From the NCBI RefSeq assembly GCF_002081715.1, contig NZ_MUKP01000045.1:1-37180 (forward strand): 37,180 nucleotides of DNA, given 5' to 3'. The notes beneath the pieces were generated by a model that worked only from the letters and a program-made list of their open reading frames with translations, made no database searches and was not told where the DNA came from. The first letter of the stretch is position 1, and every line of letters begins with the position of its first letter. A program made the translations under genes and the position numbers. Of this stretch, positions 14,222 to 22,609 are shown in pieces. Origin of the DNA: Nocardia donostiensis. Lineage in GTDB: Bacteria > Actinomycetota > Actinomycetes > Mycobacteriales > Mycobacteriaceae.

Positions 14222-16165
14222 CTACAGCGAAACCGGGTAGGTGGGTTCCTGGATCTGGGGTTTGATGCGTTCTTCGACGAAGATCCCGTGCCAGATCATG
14301 AACACCAGCAGCGTCCACAACCGGCGGCTGTGGTCGGATTCGCCGTTGCGGTGCGCTGCCAGCATCGCGGTGACCGCGGCCTTGTCCAGCAGATGATCGG
14401 TCTGCGATTCGGTGATCTGTTCGTGCGCCCAGTCGTAGAGTTCGGTGCCGCGCAACCAGTGCCGCAGCGGGACCGGGAACCCCAGCTTCGCCCGGTGCAG
14501 CACATGTCCGGGAACGATGCCCTCCAGCGCTTGGCGCAGCGCGTACTTGGTGGTCTGCTTGGTGATCTTCTGTTCCAGCGGGATCTGTTCGGCGACCGCG
14601 AACACTTCCCGATCCAGGAACGGCACCCGCAGCTCCAGCGAATTCGCCATGGTCACCTTGTCGGCCTTGACCAGAATGTCGCCGCGCAACCAGGTGAACA
14701 GGTCCAGATGCTGCATCCGCGCCACCGGGTCCAGGCCGCGTGACTGCGCGTAGATAGGGGCGGTCACGTCCTGATGGGTCCACTGCGGCCGGAAATCGCG
14801 CAGTACCGACCGCAGCTGGGCGTCGCTGAAACTGCGCGCGTTGCCGTAGTAGCGCTGCTCCAAGGGGAGCGAACCGCGGTGCAACAGGCTCTTGCCCCGG
14901 GTGCCCTCGGGAATCAGATCCGACACCTTACCTGCGAGTTTGCGAACCGCGGACGGTAGCCGGTCGAACGGCGCCAGCGACAGCGGCTCCCGATAGATGG
15001 TGTAACCGCCGAACAGTTCGTCGGCGCCCTCACCGGACAGCACCACCTTGACGTGCTTACGCGCCTCCTTGGCCACGAAATACAGCGGCACCAGCGCCGG
15101 GTCGGCCACCGGGTCGTCCAGGTACCACACGATCTCCGGAATAGCGGCGGCGAACTCCGCGGGGGAAACCACCTTGACGATATGGCGGGCGCCGATCGCG
15201 GCCGCGCTCTCGGCCGCCACATCCACCTCCGAATAGCCTTCGCGTTCGAAACCGGCGGTGAAGGTGATCAGGTCCGGGTTGTGCCGCATCGCCAGTGCGG
15301 CGATGGCGGTGGAGTCGATCCCGCCGGACAGGAACGAGCCGACGGTGACATCGGCGCGCATATGTTTGGCGACCGAGTCCTCCAGCGCTGCCGCGATCTC
15401 GTTGTAGCGGGTCTGTTCCGAATCCGGGGAGAACGGCCGTACCTGGAACCTCGGGATGAAGTACCCGGTGATCTTCGGCTTCTGGCCCGGCTCGACCATG
15501 GCGTAGCTGCCCGATTCCAGCCTGCGGATATCGGTGTGCAGCGTCTCCGGTTCCGGGACGTACTGCAACACCGTGTAGTGCTCTAGCGCACGCAGGTCCA
15601 GCGTGTCGTCGAGCCCGAGCGCGGGCAGCAGTTGCAGCAGGCTCTTCTTCTCGCTGCCGAACGCGGTGCCACCGGGACCGGTCGCTATGAACAGCGGTTT
15701 GATGCCGAACGGATCGCGGGCCAGGAACAGCTGCCTGGTGTGGGTGTCCCAGATCGCGAACGCGAACATGCCGCGCAGCCTGCGCACGGCGTCCGGACCC
15801 CAGTAGTGGAAGGCGGCGACGATCGCCTCACCGTCGCCTTCGGTATGGAACATCGGCTCGTTGCCGAACTCCTCGGCATGTGCCTTCGCCAGTTCCGCGC
15901 GCAGCTCCAGATAGTTGTAGATCTCACCGTTGAAGGTCAGTGCATAACGCTCGCGATCCCCGGGCGGGCCCCAGCGCAGCGGCTGATGCGAATGCTCGAT
16001 ATCGATGATCGACAGCCGGTTGAACCCGAAGATCAGCTGGTCGTCGTGCCAGGTGCCGCGCTCGTCGGGGCCGCGGTGGCGGACACAGTGCAGGGCATCG
16101 TAGACCTGCTCCACCGTGTCCGGTTCTGCTGTATCAGACGTCAGAAATCCGAGCAGTCCACACAC
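14222..16165 (-). CDS. asnB: Glutamine-dependent amidotransferase, AsnB/LtsA type
   Basis: This 647-residue protein has an N-terminal glutaminase domain and a C-terminal ATP-pyrophosphatase domain. The start is the GTG at 16165, which puts the catalytic Cys at position 2 (CGLLGFLTS). Then come RHRGPDERGTWHDD, FGFNRLSIIDIEHSHQPLRW and NGEIYNYLELR in the glutaminase domain, and FLSGGIDSTAIAALAMRHNP and LSGEGADELFGGYTIYREP in the synthetase domain. It is annotated as asparagine synthetase. However, the closest relatives, Rv2201/AsnB of mycobacteria and LtsA of Corynebacterium, amidate meso-diaminopimelate in peptidoglycan and affect lysozyme resistance. That role is more likely here, given the cell-wall and respiratory neighbours. 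GAGG lies 11 bases upstream. Confidence 0.93.
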   Translation of the reverse strand: MCGLLGFLTSDTAEPDTVEQVYDALHCVRHRGPDERGTWHDDQLIFGFNRLSIIDIEHSHQPLRWGPPGDRERYALTFNGEIYNYLELRAELAKAHAEEFGNEPMFHTEGDGEAIVAAFHYWGPDAVRRLRGMFAFAIWDTHTRQLFLARDPFGIKPLFIATGPGGTAFGSEKKSLLQLLPALGLDDTLDLRALEHYTVLQYVPEPETLHTDIRRLESGSYAMVEPGQKPKITGYFIPRFQVRPFSPDSEQTRYNEIAAALEDSVAKHMRADVTVGSFLSGGIDSTAIAALAMRHNPDLITFTAGFEREGYSEVDVAAESAAAIGARHIVKVVSPAEFAAAIPEIVWYLDDPVADPALVPLYFVAKEARKHVKVVLSGEGADELFGGYTIYREPLSLAPFDRLPSAVRKLAGKVSDLIPEGTRGKSLLHRGSLPLEQRYYGNARSFSDAQLRSVLRDFRPQWTHQDVTAPIYAQSRGLDPVARMQHLDLFTWLRGDILVKADKVTMANSLELRVPFLDREVFAVAEQIPLEQKITKQTTKYALRQALEGIVPGHVLHRAKLGFPVPLRHWLRGTELYDWAHEQITESQTDHLLDKAAVTAMLAAHRNGESDHSRRLWTLLVFMIWHGIFVEERIKPQIQEPTYPVSL

Positions 16166-16592
16166 GGCGTCGGTAACCTCGTTTCCTCTGGTCGGGGCCC
16201 GCACCGGGGGAAACGGCGCGGCGGGTGAAATCTAGTGTCCGAGTATGCCGCACCGGGGCGGGCCCGCGCCCGTCGAGCCGCTGTGGCGCCGCATCGTCGG
16301 GTAGCTGCTGGGCCGAGTGTGTGCCTGCGTGGTGTGGTGCGTGTCGTCGCGGTGTGGTGCGTGTGCCGCGGTGTGATGCGCGTGCCGCCGCGAGTGTCGA
16401 ACCCGACCCGACGGCGAACGTGGCGCGTGTTTGGTTTACGCTGCGTAGTACTCGGGCCGTTTCCCGAGGTGTGCGTGCATGGTAAGCGGGCAACCTCCGG
16501 GTAGGTCCGGACCGAGCTGTAAACGCATCGCCCAGGCCGAACGCCGGGACGATGCTTTGTCGGAATGTGTGGGCGACCAGGAAGGCGTGAGC
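16166..16592. promoter_or_regulatory. Divergent asnB/ctaC control region
   Basis: This stretch of 427 bases lies between two divergent genes. On the asnB side, TAGATT (minus strand, near 16236) is a possible -10 about 60 bases before the start. In the middle is a three-copy direct repeat (16331-16386, listed separately). The ctaC side has GGAAGG 7 bases before the GTG at 16593. I see no gene in it. Confidence 0.5.
16331..16386 (+). repeat. Three imperfect 19-20-bp direct repeats
   Basis: Copies of GGTGTGGTGCGTGT begin at 16331, 16351 and 16370. The third is degenerate (GGTGTGATGCGCGTGCC). The spacing is 20 then 19 bases, about two helical turns. They lie between divergent asnB and ctaC and could be a regulator array. 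Confidence 0.6.
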
Positions 16593-17687
16593 GTGGCGCA
16601 CAAGGCGAGCGACGAGATCGGGGCACGGCCTGCCCGGGGGCGGCAGGGCCGTATCCTTCGACGGGCCGGGCTGGCGGTGTCCCTGGGGATCACCACGATG
16701 CTCGTCTCCGGCTGCTCGATCGACAATGTCTGGCTGCGATTCGGCTGGCCCTCCGGCATCACGCCGCAGGCAACCCGGATGCGTGAGCTGTGGACCTGGT
16801 CGGTCATCGCCGCCCTGCTGATGGGTGTGCTGGTGTGGGGTCTGACCTTCTGGACCGTGACCTTCCACCGCAAGAAGAAGGGCGACCCGGAATTCCCGCG
16901 TCAGACCGGCTACAACGTGCCGTTGGAGCTGACCTATACGGCGATCCCGTTCGTGATCATCGCGGTGCTGTTCTACTTCACCGTGGTCGTGCAGAACTAC
17001 GTGCACGAAAAGGTGCCCGACCCCGATGTCACGGTGGACGTGACCGCGTTCCAGTGGAACTGGAAGTTCGGCTACCGCAATATCGACCTGAAGAACGGCT
17101 TCGTCTACGACGGCATCGACTATGACCGTGAGGCCGCCAATCAGGAACAGCTGGACCAGTACCGCGACCGGGTCGACGAGAACGGCCACCCGCAGCCGGG
17201 TCCGGTACACGGCAAGCCGGAGAACGACGTCCTGTCGTACCTGCACTACAACAAGATCGAGACCGTCGGCACCAGCAACGAGGTTCCCGTCCTGGTGCTG
17301 CCGACCGGCAAGGTCATCGAGTTCCAGCTCGCCGCCGCCGATGTGATCCACGCGTTCTGGGTGCCGGAGTTCCTGTTCAAGCGTGACGTGATGCCGAACC
17401 CGAAGGAGAACAACTCCGACAACGTCTTCCAGATCACCGAGATCCAGAAGGAAGGCGCGTTCGTCGGCCGTTGCGCGGAAATGTGCGGCACGTTCCACTC
17501 GATGATGAACTTCGAGGTCCGGGCCGTCAGCCCGGACAAGTTCGAGCGCTACATCGAGGCGCGGCAGCAAGGTATGTCCAACGCGCAGGCGCTGGAGTCG
17601 ATCGGGGAGTCGCCGGTCGCCACCTCCACCAAGCCCTTCAACACCGACCGGACGGTGCGCAGCGCGTCCGCGCCCGAAAGCAAGTGA
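16593..17687 (+). CDS. ctaC: Cytochrome c oxidase subunit II (aa3 oxidase)
   Basis: This 364-residue lipoprotein subunit carries the CuA centre that takes electrons from the bcc complex. The N-terminal lipobox LVSGC puts the lipid-modified Cys at about residue 41. Membrane helices lie at about 68-88 and 115-133. The periplasmic cupredoxin domain holds the CuA ligands: H253 in ADVIHAFWVPEF, then C294, E296, C298, H302 and M305 in CAEMCGTFHSMM. An insertion at about residues 165-225 (charged, DRVDENGHPQPGP) is typical of actinobacterial CtaC that docks to QcrC. The GTG at 16593 has GGAAGG 7 bases upstream. It corresponds to Rv2200c. ctaF follows after 14 bases. Confidence 0.97.
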   Translation: MAHKASDEIGARPARGRQGRILRRAGLAVSLGITTMLVSGCSIDNVWLRFGWPSGITPQATRMRELWTWSVIAALLMGVLVWGLTFWTVTFHRKKKGDPEFPRQTGYNVPLELTYTAIPFVIIAVLFYFTVVVQNYVHEKVPDPDVTVDVTAFQWNWKFGYRNIDLKNGFVYDGIDYDREAANQEQLDQYRDRVDENGHPQPGPVHGKPENDVLSYLHYNKIETVGTSNEVPVLVLPTGKVIEFQLAAADVIHAFWVPEFLFKRDVMPNPKENNSDNVFQITEIQKEGAFVGRCAEMCGTFHSMMNFEVRAVSPDKFERYIEARQQGMSNAQALESIGESPVATSTKPFNTDRTVRSASAPESK

Positions 17688-17701
17688 GGGACTGATCCGA
17701 T

Positions 17702-18118
17702 ATGAAGATCGAAGCTCGGATTTTCGAACTGCTGACGGTGTTCTTCGTCATCGTCGCCGTCGTGTACGGGTTCTTCACCGCACAGTCGCGTACCGGCATC
17801 GAATGGGCGGGCCTCACCGCCATCGTGCTCACCGCAGGCTTGGCGCTGATCATCGGCACCTACTTCCGCTTCGTCGCGCGGCGCCTCGACCTGCGTCCCG
17901 AGGACTACGAAGACGCCGAGATCGTCGACGGCGCGGGTGATCTGGGGTTCTTCTCGCCCGGTAGCTTCTGGCCCGTCCTGCTGGCTGGCGCCGGTTCGGT
18001 GACCGCTCTCGGCCTGGCGTTCTGGCAGTCCTGGCTGATCGCCCTCGGTGTGGTATGCATTTTGATCGCCGCGGGTGGGCTGGTGTTCGAATACCACCTC
18101 GGACCCGAGAAGCACTGA
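17702..18118 (+). CDS. ctaF: Cytochrome c oxidase subunit IV
   Basis: This 138-residue membrane protein is the small fourth subunit found in actinobacterial aa3 oxidases (compare Rv2199c, of nearly the same length). MKIEARIFELLTVFFVIVAV begins the first of four membrane helices. A cytosolic loop (RRLDLRPEDYEDAEIVDGAG) separates the two helix pairs. The end FEYHLGPEKH is typical. It is co-transcribed with ctaC, and a strong terminator lies 12 bases after its stop. Subunit I (ctaD) is not in the window. Confidence 0.93.
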   Translation: MKIEARIFELLTVFFVIVAVVYGFFTAQSRTGIEWAGLTAIVLTAGLALIIGTYFRFVARRLDLRPEDYEDAEIVDGAGDLGFFSPGSFWPVLLAGAGSVTALGLAFWQSWLIALGVVCILIAAGGLVFEYHLGPEKH

Positions 18119-18130
18119 GTACCCGATACG

Positions 18131-18170
18131 ACGAGGTCCCACCTGCGCAGCGCAGGTGGGACCTCGTTCT
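18131..18170 (+). terminator. Strong terminator after ctaF
   Basis: A perfect 17-bp stem (ACGAGGTCCCACCTGCG and its complement) with a 3-base loop is followed by TCTTTG. It ends the ctaC-ctaF transcript. Confidence 0.85.
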
Positions 18171-18241
18171 TTGCCTTGGCTTTACCGCTGGTCGGACAGG
18201 TGGGACGGCGCGCAGTGTGCGAGCGCGCCGCCCGGTAGCGA

Positions 18242-19519
18242 TCAGTCGGCGGATTCGTAGCGCAACGCATTCTCCGAACGGCAGATCTCGTCGATCCCGG
18301 TGACGATATCGCGCAGCTGCTCCGACGGCAGCGCGGATGGCCGCAGCCGACAGGTGAAGGTGATCAGGCCGTGGTCGACGGCGGGCAGGCCGCGGCCCGC
18401 CGATTCGCTGCGCAGATAGCGCGAGCGCACACCATAGGTCATCGCGGAGATAACGGTGAAGCAGCCGGTGCGTTCCCGGTGCCCGGAGAACAGGTCGTGC
18501 AGCCGGTAGAACACCGACGTATAGTTCGCGGTCGGCGCGAACACACCCACCCGGTAGGCGGGGCCGCGTTCGGAGGAACTGATCACGGTATCGGCCAGGT
18601 ATTCGGCATCGCGCAGGGTCAGCACCTTGGGGGTGAACATAACCGCGCCCGCAGCCGCGTTACGCACCGGCATACCCGCCTTACCGCTGGACGCCGAAGC
18701 AATCGCGCCCAGCGATTTACGCGCCCTCGACCCGACCTCACGCCGCGCCCGCAGCGAACGGGTCGGCGAGGTGGGATACAGGCTGGACCACTGCCCGAAC
18801 CGCACCGTGCCGAGCTGTACTCGACCGGTGCCGACCGGCCGCGACACCTTCAGCGGCGCGGTATCCACCCAGCGGCCCACCTGCAGCACGGCGGCGCCCG
18901 GCCGGGTGATCTCGGCGTGCGCGTGCTCGACGAAGGTGTCGAAATCCAGGAACCGGTCGGCCTGGGTGGACAGCCAGGTACGGTCCTTGTCGATCTCGAT
19001 CGTATCCAGGGTGAGCGCGGTGATGATGCCCGCGCGCCCGCCCGCACCGAGGATGCGGTGGAAACGCTCGGTGTGATGGTGTCTACCGCAGGTGCCGATG
19101 CGTCCGTCGGTGTCGACGTACTCCAAGTCGACAATCTGATCTATGAACATCCCGTACCGGTGCGATGCGGTGCTCACCCCGCCGACGGAGGCGAAACCGC
19201 CCGCGGTGATATCGCGGTGGTCGCCGACGATCGGCAGCCCGAGCCCGTGCGCGCCGAGCCTGCGGTCGATATCCGACAGTCGCGCGCCCGCCTGCACGCG
19301 CACGGTGCCGCGACCCAGGTTGAGATCGAGTACGGAGTTCATCCGGCGCAGCGACACCACAGCCCGCTGGTCGGGTACCGCGAGCCCGTCGAGCGCCGGT
19401 TCGCCGCCGTGGACGGCCAGCGATTGCGAACGGTCCCGTGAATCGCGCACGGTGCGAACGACATCCGCGGTGTCACGGGGAAGATATGCTGCGGCGGAGA
19501 CAGTGTGCGGCGTGCTCAT
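18242..19519 (-). CDS. FAD-binding oxidoreductase (PCMH/VAO-type), substrate unknown
   Basis: This 425-residue protein has an N-terminal FAD_binding_4-type domain. It contains RDRSQSLAVHGGEPALDG in place of the usual R-GGGHS loop, then MNSVLDLNLGRGTVRVQAGA, GLGLPIVGDHRDITAGGFAS, VGGVSTASHRYGMFIDQIVD and RILGAGGRAGIITALTLDTI. The covalent-FAD His of the RSGGH loop is not present. The C-terminal half matches no domain I recognise and lacks the berberine-bridge module. TAGCTT lies 6 bases before the ATG at 19519, suggesting a leaderless mRNA. It sits at a breakpoint of gene order relative to M. tuberculosis. Confidence 0.8.
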   Translation of the reverse strand: MSTPHTVSAAAYLPRDTADVVRTVRDSRDRSQSLAVHGGEPALDGLAVPDQRAVVSLRRMNSVLDLNLGRGTVRVQAGARLSDIDRRLGAHGLGLPIVGDHRDITAGGFASVGGVSTASHRYGMFIDQIVDLEYVDTDGRIGTCGRHHHTERFHRILGAGGRAGIITALTLDTIEIDKDRTWLSTQADRFLDFDTFVEHAHAEITRPGAAVLQVGRWVDTAPLKVSRPVGTGRVQLGTVRFGQWSSLYPTSPTRSLRARREVGSRARKSLGAIASASSGKAGMPVRNAAAGAVMFTPKVLTLRDAEYLADTVISSSERGPAYRVGVFAPTANYTSVFYRLHDLFSGHRERTGCFTVISAMTYGVRSRYLRSESAGRGLPAVDHGLITFTCRLRPSALPSEQLRDIVTGIDEICRSENALRYESAD

Positions 19520-19525
19520 GGCACG

Positions 19526-19531
19526 AAGCTA
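19526..19531 (-). promoter_or_regulatory. -10 element TAGCTT for the leaderless oxidoreductase gene
   Basis: TAGCTT on the minus strand is followed by CGTGCC and then ATG. No ribosome binding site is present. Confidence 0.45.
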
Positions 19532-19618
19532 ACCACAGCGCGCCCGCGCTTGTGCGGCCGATCCACGGGTCCGATGTTCCGCCGCTGAACGGGCGCGGCT
19601 GAACAGCACCGATCCGGT

Positions 19619-20386
19619 TCAGCGCGAAGCGAGCCGCTCCAGCCGCTGCCCGACGGCCGCGACCCAGTCGACCTGACCCATGGCGGCGAAGTCCACCCAC
19701 AGGGCGTCGAAGGAGTCCCGTCCGGCCGACAGCAGACCGCCGCGTTTATCGGCTTCCATGACCACGCTCATACCGTGTTCGACGGCGACGAACGTCACCT
19801 CGAGCTGGTTGATGCGGGGGAAACGCGGCGACGGCGCGAATTCGATCTCCTGATAGAAGGGCAGTTGCTGCGGGGTCCCGGAAACACGGCCCGATTCCAC
19901 GTCGGCGCTGCGCAGCCCGAACCCCCAGCGTTCCACCGCGTCGAGGATGACGTGCTGGGCGGGCAGGGCGCCCACTCCGATCGGGTCGGTGTCCTTGGCG
20001 TCCACGCCGCCGTTCAGATCGACCACGGTGCGCACCGCTACCGACGTACCGGGCAGGTGACGATTGTTGTAGAAGGTGATCGGCGTCTCCATCGGGGCAC
20101 GTAACCCGAACGGGAATTCCAGAGATGCGCCGGGGTTCAGCTCGAACCCGCCCTGCACGCGCACCCTTCCGAACCCGGCCTCGCCGACGTATTCCCCGTC
20201 GTCGTGCTCGACCTCGACGCGCGTCACCAGCTCCACGTCGACACTGGTGACCCGCTGAGCGGTCTGTCCGCCGCGGAGCCGGATGACCCCTTGTAGCACA
20301 CCCCCTGGTTGCACTCCCGCCCCGAACAATTCGGTCTCCACCTCGGCCCCACCGACACCGACTGCCGCAAGCAACTTCTTGAACAT
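19619..20386 (-). CDS. Spo0M-like arrestin-fold protein (SpoOM family)
   Basis: This 255-residue cytosolic protein matches the sporulation-control Spo0M family. It begins MFKKLLAAVGVGGAEVET. Then come GVQPGGVLQGVIRLRGG, FPFGLRAPMETPITFYNNRH (a shared core segment), WGFGLRSADVESGRVSGTPQ and the C-terminal SFDALWVDFAAM. Spo0M has an arrestin-like beta-sandwich. In non-sporulating actinobacteria the role is unknown and may concern cytoskeleton or division. The start at 20386 follows the family. Upstream in-frame Met codons add unrelated sequence. Confidence 0.85.
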   Translation of the reverse strand: MFKKLLAAVGVGGAEVETELFGAGVQPGGVLQGVIRLRGGQTAQRVTSVDVELVTRVEVEHDDGEYVGEAGFGRVRVQGGFELNPGASLEFPFGLRAPMETPITFYNNRHLPGTSVAVRTVVDLNGGVDAKDTDPIGVGALPAQHVILDAVERWGFGLRSADVESGRVSGTPQQLPFYQEIEFAPSPRFPRINQLEVTFVAVEHGMSVVMEADKRGGLLSAGRDSFDALWVDFAAMGQVDWVAAVGQRLERLASR

Positions 20387-20732
20387 GCGGAAGACTTTTC
20401 CATCCCGCCCTGTGCCGCACCTGGTGTTGCCCTGCGCTGTGACCGACGTCATTCGCATAACGACTGTGCCACAGGGGTTATCACCCGGATTATCGGATCG
20501 GCCGCGGTCGCCGGCCCACGGAAGTTGTCGGCGTCGTCATCACCGAGATAGCCCGGCTGCTGGTAGCTGTCGCACCTCCCGGTGTCCGAGCGGCAACCGG
20601 GCAGGCCCGCTGACGTCGCGGCTTCCCGCATACGGAGTATCGAGGCAGGACAGGGCCGCAGCTGCCCCCGGAGGGCGCTTCGAGGCCACGTCACGCGCCG
20701 TCGATATGTCCCCGGAGTGCCTGTGGGCCGGG
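20387..20732. other. Gene-free stretch upstream of the Spo0M gene
   Basis: This stretch of 346 bases is between plsC and the Spo0M gene, both on the minus strand. The part near 20450-20550 is less GC-rich than its surroundings and probably holds the Spo0M promoter. A minus-strand frame of about 60-80 codons (20449-20694, ending PIIRVITPVAQSLCE) is present, but I see no support for it. Confidence 0.4.
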
Positions 20733-21458
20733 TCAGCTCGCGGCGGTTTCGGGAATGCGCGGGGTATGCGACGACGGCCCGGACGGGACGTCCTTCTTCA
20801 GGCTGGCCGCGTAGACGTCGACGTACTCCTGGCCGGTGAGCTGCATGAGCGCGTACATGACCTCGTCGGTGACGGCGCGTTCGACGAAACGGTTGCCGCC
20901 CATACCTTCATAGCGGGAGAAGTCGATGGGTGTGCCGAATTTGACGGTCACCCGGTGGCGGCGCCACCGGAACGGTCCGGGCGGGCTGACCCGGTCGGTG
21001 CCGATGACGGCGACCGGGATCACCGGGACACCGGTTTCCAGCGCCAGCCGCGCCATACCGGTCTTGCCCTTGTAGAGCCTGCCGTCCGGGGAGCGGGTGC
21101 CCTCGGGGTAGAGGCCGACGAGGCGGCCCTGGTCGAGGAGTTTGCGAGCGGTGTTGAGGGCGTCTTCGGCCGCGTCGGCGCCGCTGCGGTCGATCGGGTA
21201 CTGACCGCTGGCGCTGAAGAAGAACTTCTGCAGTCTGCCCTTGAACCCGGGGGTGGTGAAGTACTCGGCCTTGGCCAGGTAGTTGATGCGCCGCGGGCTC
21301 ACCAGCGGCGCGAACAGCCAGTCCGCGATCGAGAGGTGATTGCCCGCCATGATGGCCGCACCGTCGGCGGGAATGTTTTCCACACCTTCCACCGTCGGCC
21401 GGTTGTAGAGGTGGATGAACGGACCCAGCAGCACGAATTTCAGCAGCCAGTAGAACAT
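20733..21458 (-). CDS. plsC: 1-acyl-sn-glycerol-3-phosphate acyltransferase (PlsC type)
   Basis: This 241-residue membrane-associated enzyme esterifies lysophosphatidic acid or a related lysolipid. The catalytic HX4D motif is GNHLSIADWLFAPLV at about residues 41-55. Motif III is GLYPEGTRSPDGRLYKGKTG, followed by PVIPVAVIG. An N-terminal hydrophobic segment (FYWLLKFVLLGPFI) anchors it. It corresponds to Rv2182c. AAGGA lies 5-6 bases before the ATG at 21458. It follows the ROK kinase gene after 173 bases, at the end of the minus-strand block of envelope genes. Confidence 0.93.
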   Translation of the reverse strand: MFYWLLKFVLLGPFIHLYNRPTVEGVENIPADGAAIMAGNHLSIADWLFAPLVSPRRINYLAKAEYFTTPGFKGRLQKFFFSASGQYPIDRSGADAAEDALNTARKLLDQGRLVGLYPEGTRSPDGRLYKGKTGMARLALETGVPVIPVAVIGTDRVSPPGPFRWRRHRVTVKFGTPIDFSRYEGMGGNRFVERAVTDEVMYALMQLTGQEYVDVYAASLKKDVPSGPSSHTPRIPETAAS

Positions 21459-21631
21459 GACGTCCTTACTCCCGGGGCCGGGATAGTTGGCGGGGTGGGG
21501 GAGACCTCGGGTGCCGACTTTACCGCTGGTCGCAGATCACAACCAAGCGTGGCGGCGTTTCCGGCCACAGTGTCGTCGGACACGTTCGCTCCGGTGATAC
21601 CCGCCGGTATCCTGTTGCGCCGGGCGCATCG

Positions 21632-22609
21632 TCAGCGACCGGCGATCAGCGCGGTGCGGGCAAGTTCGGCCACCCCGATCATGCCCGCGGCTTCCCCGAG
21701 GTGAGTGGTGCGGATCCGAGCGAGCGGGCGATGGCCCCGGCCGGTGAGCGCGGCCGCGTACTCTTCGCGCGCTTCGTCCAGGAACAGCGGCGCGGAACCG
21801 CTCACCCCACCGGCGATGACGACCAGATCCGGGTCGAAGATATCGCCGACGAAGGCGAGCCCGAGCCCGAGCCAGCGCGCGAAATCGGCCATCACCCGCA
21901 GCGCGAGCGGATCACCGTCTTGGGCGGCTCCCGCGACGCGACGGCCGGTGAGTGAACCCGGGTCCGGGAAGACATCCTTGGCCAGCACGGAATGTTCCTG
22001 CTCGGTGGCCAGCATCTCGATCGCCGTATCGGCCAGCGCCGTCCCGCTGCAATACCGTTCCCAGCAGCCGCGTTTACCGCATGCGCAGGCCCGGCCCTGC
22101 GGAACCACCTGTAGGTGACCGAGTTCTGGGGCGATGCCGTGGCTGCCGCGGTACAGCTGTCCGTTGATCAGCAGCGCCGCTCCGATCCCGGTGCCGAGCG
22201 CCACCAGCACCACATTGTGGCCGCCTGCTGCGGCGCCGAACCGGTATTCGGCCAGGACGGCGGCATTGGCGTCGTGCTCCAGTAGCACCGGCAGTGCGAG
22301 CCGGTCGGTGAGACGTTGCGCCACCGCAGTGTCCTGCCAGGGCAGATGCGGGGCGAACCGGACGGTGCTGCGGTCGCTGTCGACGAAACCAGCCACTGCC
22401 AGACCGACAGCGTCGACCGGGTGCCGTCCGCGCAGTTCCCGCACCGCGCGGGCGATGGCGTCTTCGAGTGCGCCCGACGAATGCGGGGTCGGTGATTGCA
22501 CGGTGTCGAGGACAACGCCGTCACCGTCTACCACGGATGCGCGGATATTCGTTCCGCCGACGTCGATACCGACGGTCAGCGGGTGGGCATCCGACCGGGT
22601 GCGGGTCAT
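21632..22609 (-). CDS. glk: ROK-family glucokinase
   Basis: This 325-residue cytosolic sugar kinase makes glucose 6-phosphate from glucose and ATP. The phosphate-1 loop is TVGIDVGGTNIRASVVD. Then come LLEHDANAAVLAEYRFGAA, ALGTGIGAALLINGQLYRGS and ELGHLQVVPQGRACACGKRG, which leads into the ROK zinc site CxCGxxGCWE. The length is that of actinobacterial glucokinases. A glucokinase gene lies beside plsC and pimB in Corynebacterium as I recall it, which supports the name. The ATG at 22609 overlaps the stop of the upstream CxxC-protein gene in ATGA. N-acetylglucosamine kinase is an alternative. Confidence 0.88.
   Translation of the reverse strand: MTRTRSDAHPLTVGIDVGGTNIRASVVDGDGVVLDTVQSPTPHSSGALEDAIARAVRELRGRHPVDAVGLAVAGFVDSDRSTVRFAPHLPWQDTAVAQRLTDRLALPVLLEHDANAAVLAEYRFGAAAGGHNVVLVALGTGIGAALLINGQLYRGSHGIAPELGHLQVVPQGRACACGKRGCWERYCSGTALADTAIEMLATEQEHSVLAKDVFPDPGSLTGRRVAGAAQDGDPLALRVMADFARWLGLGLAFVGDIFDPDLVVIAGGVSGSAPLFLDEAREEYAAALTGRGHRPLARIRTTHLGEAAGMIGVAELARTALIAGR

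Noticed and set aside
16331..16386. Repeat cluster as a CRISPR array
   Set aside because: Copies are immediately adjacent and imperfect, with no spacers of regular length and no cas genes.
16134..17570. Long minus-strand open frame of 478 codons antisense to ctaC
   Set aside because: It lies wholly opposite a certain gene, and its protein has no family resemblance. Long antisense frames are expected in high-GC DNA with strong codon bias. The same holds for the frames opposite pepA, gcvT and asnB.
20449..20694. Minus-strand frame of 60-81 codons before the Spo0M gene
   Set aside because: It has less arginine than the usual spurious frames, but no ribosome site, motif or conserved neighbour supports it. 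It overlaps the probable Spo0M promoter.
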